Notes under the pieces: generated by a model
The model's input: only the letters and a program-made list of their open reading frames with translations
The model's database searches: none
What the model was told of the DNA's origin: nothing
Origin: Hymenoscyphus infarciens
Lineage: Eukaryota > Ascomycota > Leotiomycetes > Helotiales > Helotiaceae
Reading direction: 5' to 3'
Assembly: GCA_001414345.1 (NCBI GenBank)
Contig: LLCB01000064.1
Location: 124,001 to 188,000 of the forward strand
Length of the DNA stretch: 64,000 bases
Part shown: in pieces, positions 1-12,164 of the stretch
Numbering within the stretch: position 1 is the first letter of the stretch
How the letters are laid out: the number at the start of each line of letters is the position of its first letter
Position numbers and translations under genes: made by a program

Positions 1-65
1 ACTTCGATGTCGCCTCCTTTGGACCCATTTACGGAGTGAACCCTTCCTCCCACGAGTCCACGTGG

Positions 66-136
66 GATTTGGATTTGGATTTGGATTTGGCTTTGGCTTT
101 GGATTTGGCTTTGGCTTTGGATTTGGCTTTGGCTTT
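66..136. repeat. Hexamer repeat (GGATTT/GGCTTT)
   Basis: About twelve copies of a six-base unit alternate between GGATTT and GGCTTT. Because the unit is six bases long, frames through it read as Gly-Phe or Leu-Asp/Leu-Ala dipeptide runs, which creates spurious open frames. No gene is supported here. Confidence 0.9.
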
Positions 137-2828
137 TCTCCTCTTCGCCTACGTTTGGGATGTGGAAGGTTTGGAAGGGATGTTCGATTCAAGAGGGCTG
201 GAGCTTATCATCCCCGGGTGCTGGCTGACTCGCAAGTTACCCGCCAGCTCCTCTAACTATTTACGAACAACGACAACGGCTATGCATCCACTCTACTGCA
301 ACGGCGACTACTCTACACTACTCTACTGAGTCTACTCTTATTGCGGTTCCATCGTTCTAGGACCAACGAGGTTAGGTTTTGGCGAGCCATGCAGGACAGC
401 CCAGGGCACCACAAGTACCGGCCTAGCAGACGGCCAAAAGACGACAACAGCGCATCGTTCAAATGATGGCGTGCCTTTCTGGCATTTGAAATGCCTAGCT
501 ATGGATCGGATAGATGAATATGTGGTATTTATATCCTCCACCCATTTCACACCGTAACGGCCAACCGAGGAAGCAACCACCTCGTCTAACGTCTCGTCTC
601 CTCACTCGCCTCTCATCCCTTTCTTTGCCTATCCTACACTATCCCAGCTCTAGGCTACACCACTGCAACCCATTGCAACCCATTGCATCACAGTCCAGCT
701 ACTCTGACAACCTCAAATCTATTTCGCATGACACTCATGCTTTCGGCACGTCCGGCACCGGAGGGGCTGCATATCGAAATGCTTCGTTCATCAACAGTGC
801 TGCTGTCTTGTGCTGCGCTGGACTTGAGACTGACTGGTTGAGCACTGACTGATACTCGGCGTGGCCAACTTGACGAGAATGCTGAGTTGTACGCTGCAGG
901 CAGCTTGCTTCGCTTTTGCCACGGTGGTGGTGATATTGCTCACAATCCTCACAATCCTCACAATCCTGCTGGCTGAACTCAATCAACTCATGCACTCGTC
1001 GTATACTTGGGGGGCAAGTCGTCAACAAATACCCGGACGGAGTACTTGTACGCAGTAACGAATCTTGTGCCACCTCCCAGGCTCCAGGTAAGCGTCACTC
1101 CAACTCGCGCGCGAGCTGACATAAAATCTAGTAAGAGAGCTGGAGTGCGACGAGTACAGACAGACAGGTAGCGTGATGAATCCTGAAGAATTCCAATCCG
1201 CAGCCAAGTCACTATGGCCCTGCCAAACTCCAACGTCGCACCCTTTACGGAGTACGGAGCCTTTCTTTCACTTCCTCTTCCTTCCTACCCTCAGATGCGA
1301 CGCCAAGGGCCCGTGGTGGTGGTGCCGGCAAGATAACCAGCCCGAGTCACCTTGTCGTCAACTCCCCGCGAGTCGCGACCCGGCGAACCAGCCTATCCCA
1401 ACATTCATCACTTCCATCCGCCTTCCAAAGGTTCCACGCCACGCTTGTCGATTAGTCTAGACCCCTGCATGCAATTGCAAGGTGCAAGGTCCACCCGGAA
1501 GTTTGTTTGTTTTTTTTTTAAGAGAAGGAGACATCCTTTTTTTCCCTTGCCCTTCGTGTTTTGCCTAGCATCCTTGGCCACCCACCACTATTACCATCCA
1601 ACGCGTGCTCTTCTCCCATAGGACTTTTCTCTTATATAGGAAGGCAATCCTCGCTTTCCGATCCGTGAAAGAACAGACGACCCGGACTCTAGCGTTGCGC
1701 CCCATAGCATTACGGATTAAAGTCAGGGAAGCACCTCGTCCTCCATGGAGCCGAGCTACTCGATACAACCGCATCTCCAAAACTCGTTCGCCTCGAGTCA
1801 GCCATCCCCGAGATCGTCTTTCCATCCTCTGCTGCCTCTCCTGAGTCTCCTCAGGCTCGCAGGTGACAAAGTGTCAGCTTTCTCTTTCTCGAGCCATGTG
1901 CAGGAATCGTAGCCTGCAATAACACGTCCTTACTGCAACCACCCTTTCGCAGCCCAGAAACATGCGAGACCACCACCCAAGACTCGATACAATTTTGAAC
2001 ACGCTTACTGGGCGTACAGCGTACATCCAAGTCATCGACATTCTCTTCCTCATTACACCCGTCGATCTAGGCACCTCCGGGGTCCTTGTCCTTTACCTGG
2101 ATTTGGTATTGGGGTGGTGGTCTGGTTGCGGCGTTCCCTGGAACGTGGGATTGAAAGCGCCTCATGACGCCGAACAGGAAGCTCAACAACCCCCTTCTCA
2201 GAGATTACCTGAGAAAGGGAAGCCCGAAAATTGGTTTATTGGCGAGGTCAGAGATATGCGATTTATCAGCCATCTTACTCGGGTGTTCGCTACCGTCTCA
2301 CTTGGAGGTCATCAAACACCTTCTGTGCATCTCACGGACTGTCCGTGTGGTTATGTGGGTGCATTTCTCCGAACGGCATGTCACAGTATACGCCCGACTT
2401 TGCGCTTCAATGTTCACAAATATTTTTGAAAACTTGAAAATCGAGTCGCAAACGAGTTTCGTTTGGTCCTCCTTCAAAGTTTCTGTTGCTCAGTCAGTCA
2501 CTGAAAAGTTCGTTCCCGGGGAGCACAGAAAACTTTGTGGCCTAGTTAGGGTTTACTTTTGGTTCAATAGCCCAAAATAACTCTGCAGACTATGTTTGCT
2601 TTAGCAGGCAATAAAATACTGGTGTATGTCCCAAAAGTGAGGCTGTCGAGAGCACCCCTGTCACGTGTACAAGGTTTTCATTGACAGGGTACCTAGGGGG
2701 TAACACAAAACGAGGTGTGGGCAAAAGGTTTATTGAAGCCCCACGATCCTGTCTTTGACTGCTTCAATCTCAAGGATTGAGTCGCCGCCAAGTTGGCAAT
2801 TCAGGAAAGTTGAGTAGAAGTGATCTGG

Positions 2829-2856
2829 TTTTGTCGATCTCGTAAGATCGACAAAA
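2829..2856. repeat. Perfect 12-bp hairpin, 4-base loop
   Basis: TTTTGTCGATCT is followed by CGTA and then by the exact reverse complement AGATCGACAAAA. No gene lies close by. It might be a small terminator-like or palindromic site, or a scar of a transposon end; there is no evidence to choose. Confidence 0.8.
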
Positions 2857-3710
2857 TAGCCTCACTTCAGGGAGGTGTTCTCCATTCAACCAATTTCCAA
2901 GGTCGATTGTCGCTTCTGGCCTCTTGGGCATTGAACAATCCCTGATCTAGTTGGATCTTCACCAGAAGCCTCATAATCTTCAGCCAGAGCCATACTTGGC
3001 CATGTGGGATTAAGAGTCGGGATGTCTTATCCTAGCACCCAAAGCTCCATTTTCTTGTGAATCAGTCCAAGGTTTCCTCTTTGATTTCTCCTTACATGAA
3101 TGTAGAATCTACCAATCGCGGGTAATGTCTATTTTGGAGAACTTTGTGCTTTGCTTCATCTTTGTTTTTCTATTACGTCGTCACAATTGTGATGTACCCG
3201 TTTCATGTCTACTGGTCGTTTTTTCAAATTTGCTTGGACTCTTGGAGTGTGTTGCCAAATGTATATTTGCTTTTTTGAAAACCACCACCGAGGTATGCCG
3301 AAACAAGTCGTGGCACACCCATTTCGGGGACGGCATGCGCCTCAATTGGCTTCGGCGATCGAATAGAGTGTTGTTGCTTTCGGTATTTGCATTGGCCAAT
3401 TGGCAATCCAGTACAGCAGTGTTGACATCAAATCAACATTCCCAACATACAACTCGGGCGTAACTTTTTCCAATGTTAGGTTTGGAATGAAATCACATCA
3501 CCAGCAAGGAACTTCACTCCTTCATCACCAACCAGAGCCACATATCGGCCATCACACCCAAACTCTCAGCCCGGGCGCTCCTGGGAAGCCACGCAATTTT
3601 AAAAGAGCATCCCACGAGCATTCCCTCTGTCCTAGGAGTCGCACAACGAGGTTACTTGAACCGCGCAAATACCTCAAAACCTTTCCCCTCGGACGCGTGT
3701 AGAGGTACAG

Positions 3711-3855
3711 TACTCGTCGGGTTCAGAAGTCGCCACAGGACCGAGCGTAAATCCGAACGAATTTGGTGACAAAACCGAACAGATCTGGGGTAGAGAAGGG
3801 ACTGACGGCTTGGATTTATGCTCGGTTCTGTACCGGCTTCTGAACCCGACGAGTA
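3711..3855. repeat. Long imperfect inverted repeat (44-bp arms)
   Basis: The left arm (3711-3754) begins TACTCGTCGGGTTCAGAAG. The reverse complement of 3812-3855 begins with the same 19 bases. By eye 39 of 44 positions match, and four of the five differences are transitions. The 57-base spacer is unique. It could fold as a long hairpin or be a small foldback element. No target duplication was found. Confidence 0.8.
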
Positions 3856-4384
3856 GTATCAAGAACCCCTCAACATTCGGGCGCAGAAAAGTAGAGCCAC
3901 TCTCGGAGAGTTTGGCGGTCATTTCGCACTCCTCCCTCACTTGATTCCAACCCTACCATTAGAACCTACCCCCCTTACCCTTAATCGGGCGGTACCCCCA
4001 AGGTCCGAACCATCCGAAAAGTTGGGGGTTTTTGTTTCCCGATTTCTTCCACGGTTACCGAGGATTTTTAGGTTGGTAACTGTACTTTTGGTGCTTTTTG
4101 GTACTTTCTCAGCTCCGTCGTAAAGATGCTAATTGAATATTGGGGGAGCGATACCCTGGTAGCCGTTTTTTTCTCGCTCTTACAGATGTAACGTGTGTAG
4201 CGGCATCTCCCGTCGTACCCGTCTCTGCCGTTGTTGGGGTTTTTTGACGTAAAGACAGGGTGTTGGTTCGGTTCTTCCTATTTGGGAATATGTCGCGAAT
4301 GGGTAGTAGGGGTTGAGGAGGTACCTCCGTACCTTGAGGGTGGGTTTGTTGAATTGAAAGTGCCTCGAGAGTTTTGTGGTTTGA

Positions 4385-4737
4385 ATTTGGTATTCTCTAA
4401 ATTGATTTTATTTTTCCTAAGAGTGTTTTTCTGGCTTCTTACTTAGTAGGTGGTAGATGTTGGGGGTGAGTTGGTTAATAGATGGCTTTGTTAGTGTAGA
4501 AATTCTATATACTTATGAAGCAGTATTTTACTTGGGAATTGGTTTGAGAGGGTGGATGGATTTCACTGAATTGATTTTATTTGTGTCTATGATCTTGCTT
4601 TGCTGGCTTCTTGCTTGGTAGGATGTCTGGGATAAGTTGGTTAAAAGTGGGCTTTGTTAGTGTGGAAGTGGAAATTCTATGTAGTTGTAAAGTGGAATTT
4701 TTCGTTTTACTTGAGATTGGTCTGAGAAAGTGTATGA
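4385..4737. repeat. Tandem duplication, about 177-bp unit
   Basis: The segment from about 4385 to 4560 is repeated in degenerate form from about 4562 to 4737. Landmarks that recur in order are AATTGATTTTATTT, CTGGCTTCTT, GAGTTGGTTA (GATAAGTTGGTTA in copy 2), GGCTTTGTTAGTGT, AAATTCTAT and TTTGAGAG (TCTGAGAA in copy 2). The copies differ at many positions, so the duplication is old. No coding potential is evident. Confidence 0.65.
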
Positions 4738-5137
4738 AAGTGCTCTTTGGTTGTCTAAATCTTTTCTTCGTAGCTACTGCGACATGAGGCGATATCAACT
4801 AGCATAAGTTTGAATACTCCTAGACTTCGGTATCTCTTGTGTTAGTGGATGGTAATAGGAGTAAGATATACTTCGCTGTATACTTCTTTGATTGATAAAG
4901 TTATTCAGGAAAGTTGAAGTAATTTAGTTAAAGTATGAGACTTACTAAAAGTCCTGAGATTTTTATCTTCTGATTACTCTAAGTAACTTTACTCATTGGA
5001 TTTTTTTTTAAAAAAAAATATATGTATAGTACTACCACATATGTCTTCGCCTAAAGCTGCTTTCACACCAAAAGTCACTACCTTGGAAGCTATATACTTC
5101 TTAAACCTTTGCGTAGTAGAGAGAAAGAGTATGAATA

Positions 5138-5897
5138 TTAGTTATAGTTTATATTACTACAGACAAAACCACCCACGAGACCATCACCACCTGCGTTTCC
5201 TGAACCAATTTGTACAGTTCTTATTATAGACATTACAGCTGTCACTACAGCTATAATCATTCGCTGGATGGCTGCTTCTTGGTCAGACGGGAAGAGGTTG
5301 TTGTTCGACCCTGAGCCTGGGCACTGGCCGGGTCCTCCTAAGCTAGGCCTTTCCAGGCGGATGATTTCTTCAGTTGGGGAACAGAGGTCCCTTTGTCCTT
5401 CTTTGTTTGTTAGGCCGCTTTTCAAGGAGAGGAGATGGTACGCGTAAGTACCCTCCTTAGCTGAGTCGGACTCCAGCCGAGTTATCGGTGAATTCCAGGT
5501 TGACAAGCGAAGCGTCTCTTCCCTTTCCGTTGGGTTACTTGTGGAAAAAGGGGTTGCTAGCTCTCGTCATCTGACTCTTCCGAATGGATCCGATTCTTCG
5601 ATCTCAAGAAGGCCGAATGCCTCAGCTTGAAGGGCTGCAGTGAGGTCCGGATACCGATACACCACTGAGATAGGTAGGGAGCTTGTATGTCCGCGGCTCT
5701 AGCGCGAGACTGTCTCGAATTGTGTGGATTGTTGAGTTGCTAGCAATGCCTTCACCGGCTAAGGGAATCAAAAACCTAAAGCACGCACCAGCTTTTCCAT
5801 TAGCACCAGCACTATTCAGACAGATAATCGGACCGCTGGGCTATTCCAAACCTCCGGGAATTTCGAGTCTAACCTCTTGAACAACGATCCTACCATT
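5138..5897 (-). pseudogene. Possible broken or multi-intron gene beside AT block 1
   Basis: Several minus-strand stretches look coding but lie in different frames. From right to left: a frame starting at an ATG near 5896 reads MVGSLFKRLDSKFPEVW; then a frame with EGIASNSTIHTIRDSLALEP (about 5760-5700); then VVYRYPDLTAALQAEAFGLL (about 5665-5600); then one with an ATG near 5570 that passes through LCSPTEEIIRLERPSLGGPG and ends at 5138. They could be exons or a frame-shifted relic. The last frame ends in a glycine-rich, weakly hydrophobic tail. No family was recognised. The neighbouring sequence to the right becomes RIP-like AT-rich DNA within 50 bases, so loss of an end is likely. Real function is unknown. 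Confidence 0.3.
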
Positions 5898-6600
5898 GAT
5901 AGGTAACTAGAATTTATCCCATTAGAAGTAAGCTTAAAACTCATTATAACATAGCATAGCTAGAATTTAGAAGCGAGAGTCTTTGAAATCTACTAGAAAC
6001 AAGACTAATTTTTATTTTTCTCCAATTCAATAAAACTTTTATACCTAGAGCGTCCTAAAAGTCCAAAAGTCTAAAAACGACTAAATCGCAAATCGCAAAT
6101 CGCAAATCGCAAATCGCAAATCGCAAATTACAAAAGTTAATAGATATAGTAAATCTTAAATTATATTATCCTATTCTCTTACTCTCTTGCTCTCTTGCTC
6201 TCTTGCTCTCTTGCTCTCTTGCTCTCTTGCTCTCTTGCTCTCTTACTCTTCTATCCTATTCTTCTACCTAGGTATATATTACTTATACTAAGAGAGTGTA
6301 GGAGAGAGTGGGAGAAGAATAAGAGTAAGGTAAGGGAGTAAGCAAAGGAGAGAGTAGGAGGTAGCAAACATTCCAGGGGAAGGTTTTTCCTAGCGTAGGT
6401 AAGGGGAGTTTAAAGTAAACATTCCAGGGGAAGGTTTTTCCTAGCGTGGGTAAGGGGAGTTTAAAGTAAACATTCCCTCCACTCTTTCCCTCTTCCCCTC
6501 TTCCCTCTTCCCCTCTTCCCTCTTCCTCTCTTTCTCTCTTATTTATCTAAAAATAATAGAAAGAATACGAGATAAGAGTTAGAGGAGGCGATATTACTAC

Positions 6601-7005
6601 TATTTATCGCTTTTCGTCAAATATACGCATTTGAGGCTATTTTGAGAATTTCTGTATTTGCTGGCTAGCTTCTAGTATCTCACTCTACACTCTCTTATAT
6701 ACCTTCTTTTTAGGCTAATTAGAAGGCTCTTTAAGTATCTCACTAATATAAGGGTAAAAAGAGTAAGTACTATCAGCTATCGTACTTATTTAAGAGGCTA
6801 AAAAAGTACTAACTAATCCTAGTAAGCGTATCGCGAAGAGGTATAAGAGTAGGGTTAAAAAAGAGCTTAATACTAAATAAGACGTTAAAAGCGATAAGAA
6901 GTATTATTAATAGAATAGAGGTTACTTAGCACAAGAGGAGGTATATATATATATACCTCCTTCTTACTTAATAAGCTAATTCCTTAATTCACTATAAACC
7001 CTTTC
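6601..7005. mobile_element. Unit 1 of a head-to-tail pair inside element A (405 bp)
   Basis: This unit starts TATTTATCGCTTTTCG and ends CACTATAAACCCTTTC followed by TAT. Its first 180 bases (6601-6780) recur at 7006-7185, and its last 153 bases (6855-7007) recur at 11792-11945. It is therefore an internally deleted version of the longer unit that follows it directly. The bases CTAT precede both units and also end the second, which may be a shared target duplication. Confidence 0.7.
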
Positions 7006-10000
7006 TATTTATCGCTTTTCGTTATATATATATATTTAAGGCTATTTTAAGAATTTCTATATTTACTAGCTAGCTTCTAGTATCTTACTCTATACTCTCT
7101 TATATACCTTCTTTTTAAGCTAATTAGGAGGTTCTCTAAGTATCTTACTAATATAAGAGTAAAAAGAGTAAGTACTATTAGCTACTTTAAAAGAGGTTAC
7201 TTAACTAATTAAAGAGAAGCTACTATAAATATAAGAAAGGATAAGGCTTTTTAAAAGTAAAAAGGACTACAAGTAGTATAAATAGTAATATAACGTAGTT
7301 ATAATAGGAAACATACTACCTACTAACTATAGAGGTCTTCTAAAGCCTACTAGGCTAGAAGAGAGAGAGCTCTATCTATTAAAAAGCGCCTATTTAAAAC
7401 GTATTACTTTTAATAGCTTAGAGTAAAGTATCTCTTAAAAGTATTTAAAGTTTACCTTCTAAGTATCTAAATATCTATATCTAATACTCTATTATTAGAA
7501 GTATATTATATAACGCTTTTATATAGACTATATTCTAAATATAATATACTATTACTAACGCTGACTATTTAGAGGCGGTGGTATAAAGAGCTAATATATT
7601 AGTTTCTTATAAAAGAGCTACTCTTCTAGTAAAAGAGTAGTACTATAAGAGGTTAAGAATTAAGAGTAAATAATACTCGAAGTATTACTATAGAGTAAGT
7701 AGGTAATCCTATATCTAATACTAATATCTCTACCTCTATATACTTATAGTCTGATTTACTTAATTATAGACGTATAATTATATATTCGTCTTCCTTAGTA
7801 AAAGTAATATTCTGTTATTAAAGGCGTATATATGTAAATACTCTATAGTTAACTAAATCAACGTCTTTATACATAATCTCTATAGTATAAAGGAATCTTA
7901 TAAAAGCTAGCTTTATAGTAGCTTTAAAGTTAAGGCTATTAATCTATCCTAGCTATAGGACCTAAGGCTTAGCCTCTAAAGCTTAAGAGATAATCTAGCG
8001 TAATTATAATATTAATAAAGGCTTTGCTTTCTTCTTTTTATAAGAGCTCTATATTACTTAAACGTCTATTATAATTTAATATAAAAGTAAGAACTTAAAT
8101 AGCTTCAGATCTAAGTTACGCTCTATATATATTAATTAAATCACAGAAAAGCTAATTTATATAGAGTCTACTTTTAAAAGTCTTTAACTAATCCCACTAT
8201 ATACTCTTTTTAAAACCTACTTATAAAGTACTAAAGTCGTCGCTAGCTATAGTCGCTAAAGTCTCTTAACCTAGAACCTCTTAAAAGAGTATATATACAT
8301 ATTATATACCTTCTAAGTATTTAGTAAAAGGCTATAATAGAGAAGCCTTATATATATCTTAGATATCTTAACTTTATCCTTTATATATTTAAGGTAATTA
8401 AGAGAGGGATCGTTAAATTAAGAGACTACTAGTATAGGTACTAATTAGCTACTATTCTATATAAATTACATAAGAGAGTATCTACTAAGATATTATCTAC
8501 TCCTAGTATATACTCTAATTATATATTAATATCGAATTAGGCAGCTAGGCGTAAAGTAGCTCGTAAGAGGCGATTTTAATAGAAGTACTTTAAAGACTAC
8601 TTAAAGAGTCTAATCTATATAGTAGTATTATCTATATAGATAATTACTCTCTTTATCGCCTATATCTCCTCTAATTATTTAAAGAATACTCTTACTATCT
8701 TAATTTTAAAGATATTTATATTAAATTAAAAGTTCTTTCTAATCTCTAAGAGAAGTAACTAAAGAGTGTGTTCTTTTAGCAGTATATATATATACTCTTA
8801 CTAAACATATCTTAGATCGTCTACTTCTAAAAAGAAGGCTTCTAGGCCTTTAATAAAGGTATTATAAAAAAGGTATATATATAACTAAATATTATTAAAG
8901 AAATATATACTGTTAAACTACGGTAATATCTTATTCTACTACCTAAGGTTCTCCTAGACTTCCTTCGAGAGGCGTCTCCTTTCTATATAAGGTACATGGT
9001 TAGGCTATATATATATAAATGTCTAGAAGTTATAGTAGAAGGCCTAGCCTAATTATACTATAGAGGTATAAAAAAATAAGAGGCTAGTAAGCGATTTAAG
9101 CTCGTTATAAGTAATACTTCTATAGTCGATAAATTAGTATATCTTAAGCTTTATCTTAGCTAGCTTTTCTAGCGATATAAAGGCTCTAAAAGCAATAGTA
9201 TCTATTAAGTACTCTATTACTTCTAAGAGCGTACTTTAGATACTCTTTTTATTGTTAATTAGTATATCTAATATTTAAGTAAGAGTCTTATACTCTATAA
9301 CTTATTTCTTAAGAAATTAAGACGTAGCTTTAATAGCTTTAAACATAGTAAACTCGTTATCTAAATAGTAGCTTATAATATACTACTTTAAATATAACTA
9401 TATTATCTATTTAAGAGTCTTTATAAAGATATTAAAGATAAATAGTACTATAACGAGGCTAAAGAGTAGTACTATATAAGTATAATAAATCCCCTTCTAT
9501 TAGAAACCTAAAAGCTAGCGAATTTGTAGTATAATTAGTACTATTTAAAAAGCGTTAGATATGTCTCTTTTAAGTATTATATACCCTTAACTAGCTTCTT
9601 ATACTATAGCTAATACCTTCTAGAAGGAGACGTACTTTAGATACGTATACTTGTCTAATATATAATAATTTATTAAGTAGCCTTTAGAGTAGAATAAATA
9701 GTATATTTAGTGTTAATTATTATTAGGCTTTAGTTTAGGTATAAAACTAAGTAGAGAAGCTATAAAAGGTACCTCTTAGTATAGATTAACTTTCTTAATT
9801 AAGCTAGCTTTTAAATCGTTCCTTACTTTCAAAGTTAAAAGCTTATTGAATTTAGTAGCTAATAAGAGGTTCTTTAATATATATAAAACTTCTAGGCTCT
9901 TATATCTAATTAGTACTTTAAATTAAAGTATATTGTTAATGTTTTCTAAGAGTAAACGATTAAGATATTAGAGTAATAGCGTCTTCTATACTTTAGAAGA

Positions 10001-11945
10001 TAATAAAGAGGGTAATATATCTAGTAGTAGTTTTAATATATTATATAAAGAGAAGAATACTATAGTATTCGATTGAATAGGTATAAGAGAGTATAGATAA
10101 GAAGATATAAATTAGAGTAAAAGATCTTTATTAGTACTACTATAGTTTTTATCTATTGTCCCTTTTATACTAACTTCTTAGCTCTTCCTTATCTCCTTCT
10201 TATTACCTTTATCGTCCTTCTTTAGTAGATAGATTTAAGCGTAATTTAGGTTTTTATAACCTTCTAGTTTACTTATCTTAAAACACGTCTATAAAAAGAT
10301 ATTACTATTCTAATTATAACTTTAATAACTCCCTCTTCCTCCTTCTCTGCCGTCGCTGCGGCCTAGTCTTCTTATCTAATAGTATTAAGCGATTATACTC
10401 TTAGGTATCTCCTATGATTCTACCCCTCTTAATCTGCCTCTACTAACTACCTTTTCCTACTAGAAGAGTACTAATTAGATTACCTCTACCTAAGTATAAT
10501 CCTTAGCTAGGCCTACAATTCTATAGTTAAAGTTATTAAGCTAAATATAAATACCTCTACTAAATAAGAAGATTATATATATAGTATATACTAGAAAGTA
10601 ATAGGACTACTTAGTAGTATTAGATCTAAAGACCTTTAGCGTCTTCTTCGCTTTAAAATTTAACGTACTAGCTTTCTTATTAAAGAAGATAGTACTTTTG
10701 TTGTCGTTAATTAGAGAGATATTATTATCTAAGTAGTAGAGATCTCTTAGCTTAAATATGTCTTATATAATTTATATTAAGTACTTCTTATACTCTAGAA
10801 AGAGGCTATTAATCGTACTAAGTATATAAGAAGAGATATTCTTACTATTATCATTTACTATTAATATTCCTTCTAATAGATTCTCTCTTAGATTAATTCC
10901 TTCGCTTATTAGTAACACTTCTTAATAAGAAGAGAGGTTAGCCTATCGAGTATTATTAGTATATACTATCCCTCTCTCTAGTATATTAAATTATTAGCCT
11001 TACCTATCTGCTCCTTAATTAGTAACTAGTATAGTAATATTACCTTAATTACTCTAGCTAAGCTCTAAAACTCCTACTAGGTTGCTCTAGGTAGCAGCGC
11101 CAAAGTTATAAGAGTATCCTACGCTAAAATTAGCTTATAAGTAGCTCTGAAAACCCTAGAGGCTCTAAAAGTTAGAGTATTCTATGCCGAAGTTACCTTA
11201 ACTAAAGTTGCTCTAAGAGAAGCCTTAAGAGTATTCTCTATTAAATAGTCCTCCTATATAACCCTAGTATTCGCTATTATATCTACCTATATATCTATTA
11301 ACTTAGGGGTATTAGTTACCTTGAAAGGGGAGAGGGCTATTTAGTAGTCTATTATTAGCTAGCTTATTTACTTAGACAGGGTCTTAGAGAGAGGCTTTAT
11401 TAATACTATCGTCGTCGTTGTCGTTGCTGTCGCCATTGCCTTTAAGATAGAAGTTTATACTATTATTATCTTAAGCCTAACCCTAGTCCTATTATACTTA
11501 TAGCTATCTTCTTTAATAGGCTAGATAGCAAGCGCTGTTTATAGTATTATCTTAATTAGTAGCAGCGTCTTAAGCAGTATATCGTGCTTACGCAGCTACT
11601 TAAGCGTTATAGCATGCTTTACTAACTTATCTATCGCGCTTATTATCTTTAATATCGTCTTCTACTAGTTAAGCTCGAAGCGCCTCTATAGCTCTATTAC
11701 TAGCCTTAGTAATAATACTCTTATAAGCAACTTATTTACTACGCTTTAGAGGCATCCTCTTAATAGATAGATAGGTAAGAGTGTTATTAGATTAAAAAAG
11801 AGCTTAATACTAAATAAGACGTTAAAAGCAATAAGAAGTGTTATTAATAGAATAGAGGTTACTTAGCACGAGAGAAGGCATATATATATATGCCTCCTCC
11901 TTACTTAATAAGCTGATTCCTCAATTCACTATAAACCCTTTCTAT
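7006..11945. mobile_element. Unit 2 of the pair, about 4.9 kb, RIP-destroyed
   Basis: It has the same two ends as unit 1 but carries about 4.6 kb of extra interior sequence between them. The ends are neither inverted repeats of each other nor terminal direct repeats of one unit, so a simple LTR or TIR element does not fit. The interior is so RIP-mutated that I could not place reverse transcriptase or transposase motifs with confidence. Class is left open. Confidence 0.6.
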
Positions 11946-12164
11946 ATATATAATACTCGTCTTCCCTCTCTATCCTCTATTTAGTTGCTATAGTTAAGAC
12001 TATCTATAGTGTCTAGTCTAGAGGAGGGGAGGGGTGAAGGAGGGAGAGAGAACTTAAATTAAAAAAATATATATTTATACTTATAAAAAGTAATACTTTA
12101 CGATTTGCGATTTACGATTTACGATTTAGTCGTTTCCGACTTTTGGTACATACGGGATGCCGTA

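Larger units (their letters stand above)
1..5137. other. Left flank without a convincing gene
   Basis: I see no open frame with a recognisable domain, credible start and splice structure over about 5 kb. The short frames here have low-complexity or random-looking residues. The stretch holds a hexamer repeat at the far left, a short CACAATCCT triplicate near 945-970, a perfect 12-bp hairpin, a long imperfect inverted repeat and a tandem duplication, each listed separately. Base composition is ordinary up to about 4.1 kb and then becomes more AT-rich towards block 1. A promoter or leader of a gene lying to the left of base 1 could be present but cannot be shown. Confidence 0.5.
6048..12162. mobile_element. 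TA-flanked TIR element A, interrupted by a 5.3-kb insertion
   Basis: The left end after TA (6046-6047) reads GAGCGTCCTAAAAG and leads into ACTAAATCGCAAATCGC. The right end is the inverted counterpart, GCGATTTACG... then TTTAGTCGTTTCCGACTTTT and GGTACATACGGGATGCCG, followed by TA (12163-12164). Heptamer CGCAAAT repeats adjoin the left end. The interior resembles element D: CTCTCTTG and CCCTCTT tracts and the phrase AACATTCCAGGGGAAGG, here duplicated in tandem (about 6367 and 6418). A foreign insertion of about 5.3 kb sits between 6604 and 11945. TA duplication suggests the Tc1/mariner superfamily; no transposase was identified. Confidence 0.75.

Noticed and set aside
36..329. 97-codon frame with Leu-Asp/Leu-Ala dipeptides and its Gly-Phe shadow
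   Set aside because: The residues come only from the GGATTT/GGCTTT hexamer repeat; outside it there is no protein-like sequence.
1962..2429. 155-codon plus-strand frame
   Set aside because: No recognisable domain, no plausible composition, and overlapping frames of similar length; probably chance in GC-balanced DNA.
6088..6250. CRISPR-like regular repeats (CGCAAAT, CTCTCTTG)
   Set aside because: Units are adjacent with no spacers and belong to the subterminal and internal arrays of a TIR element; the DNA is eukaryotic.
10240..10284. Possible zinc knuckle (CFKISKLEGYKNLNY) in block 1, minus strand
   Set aside because: The second cysteine position is Ile, which RIP cannot make from a Cys codon in one step, so the knuckle reading is too weak to classify unit 2.
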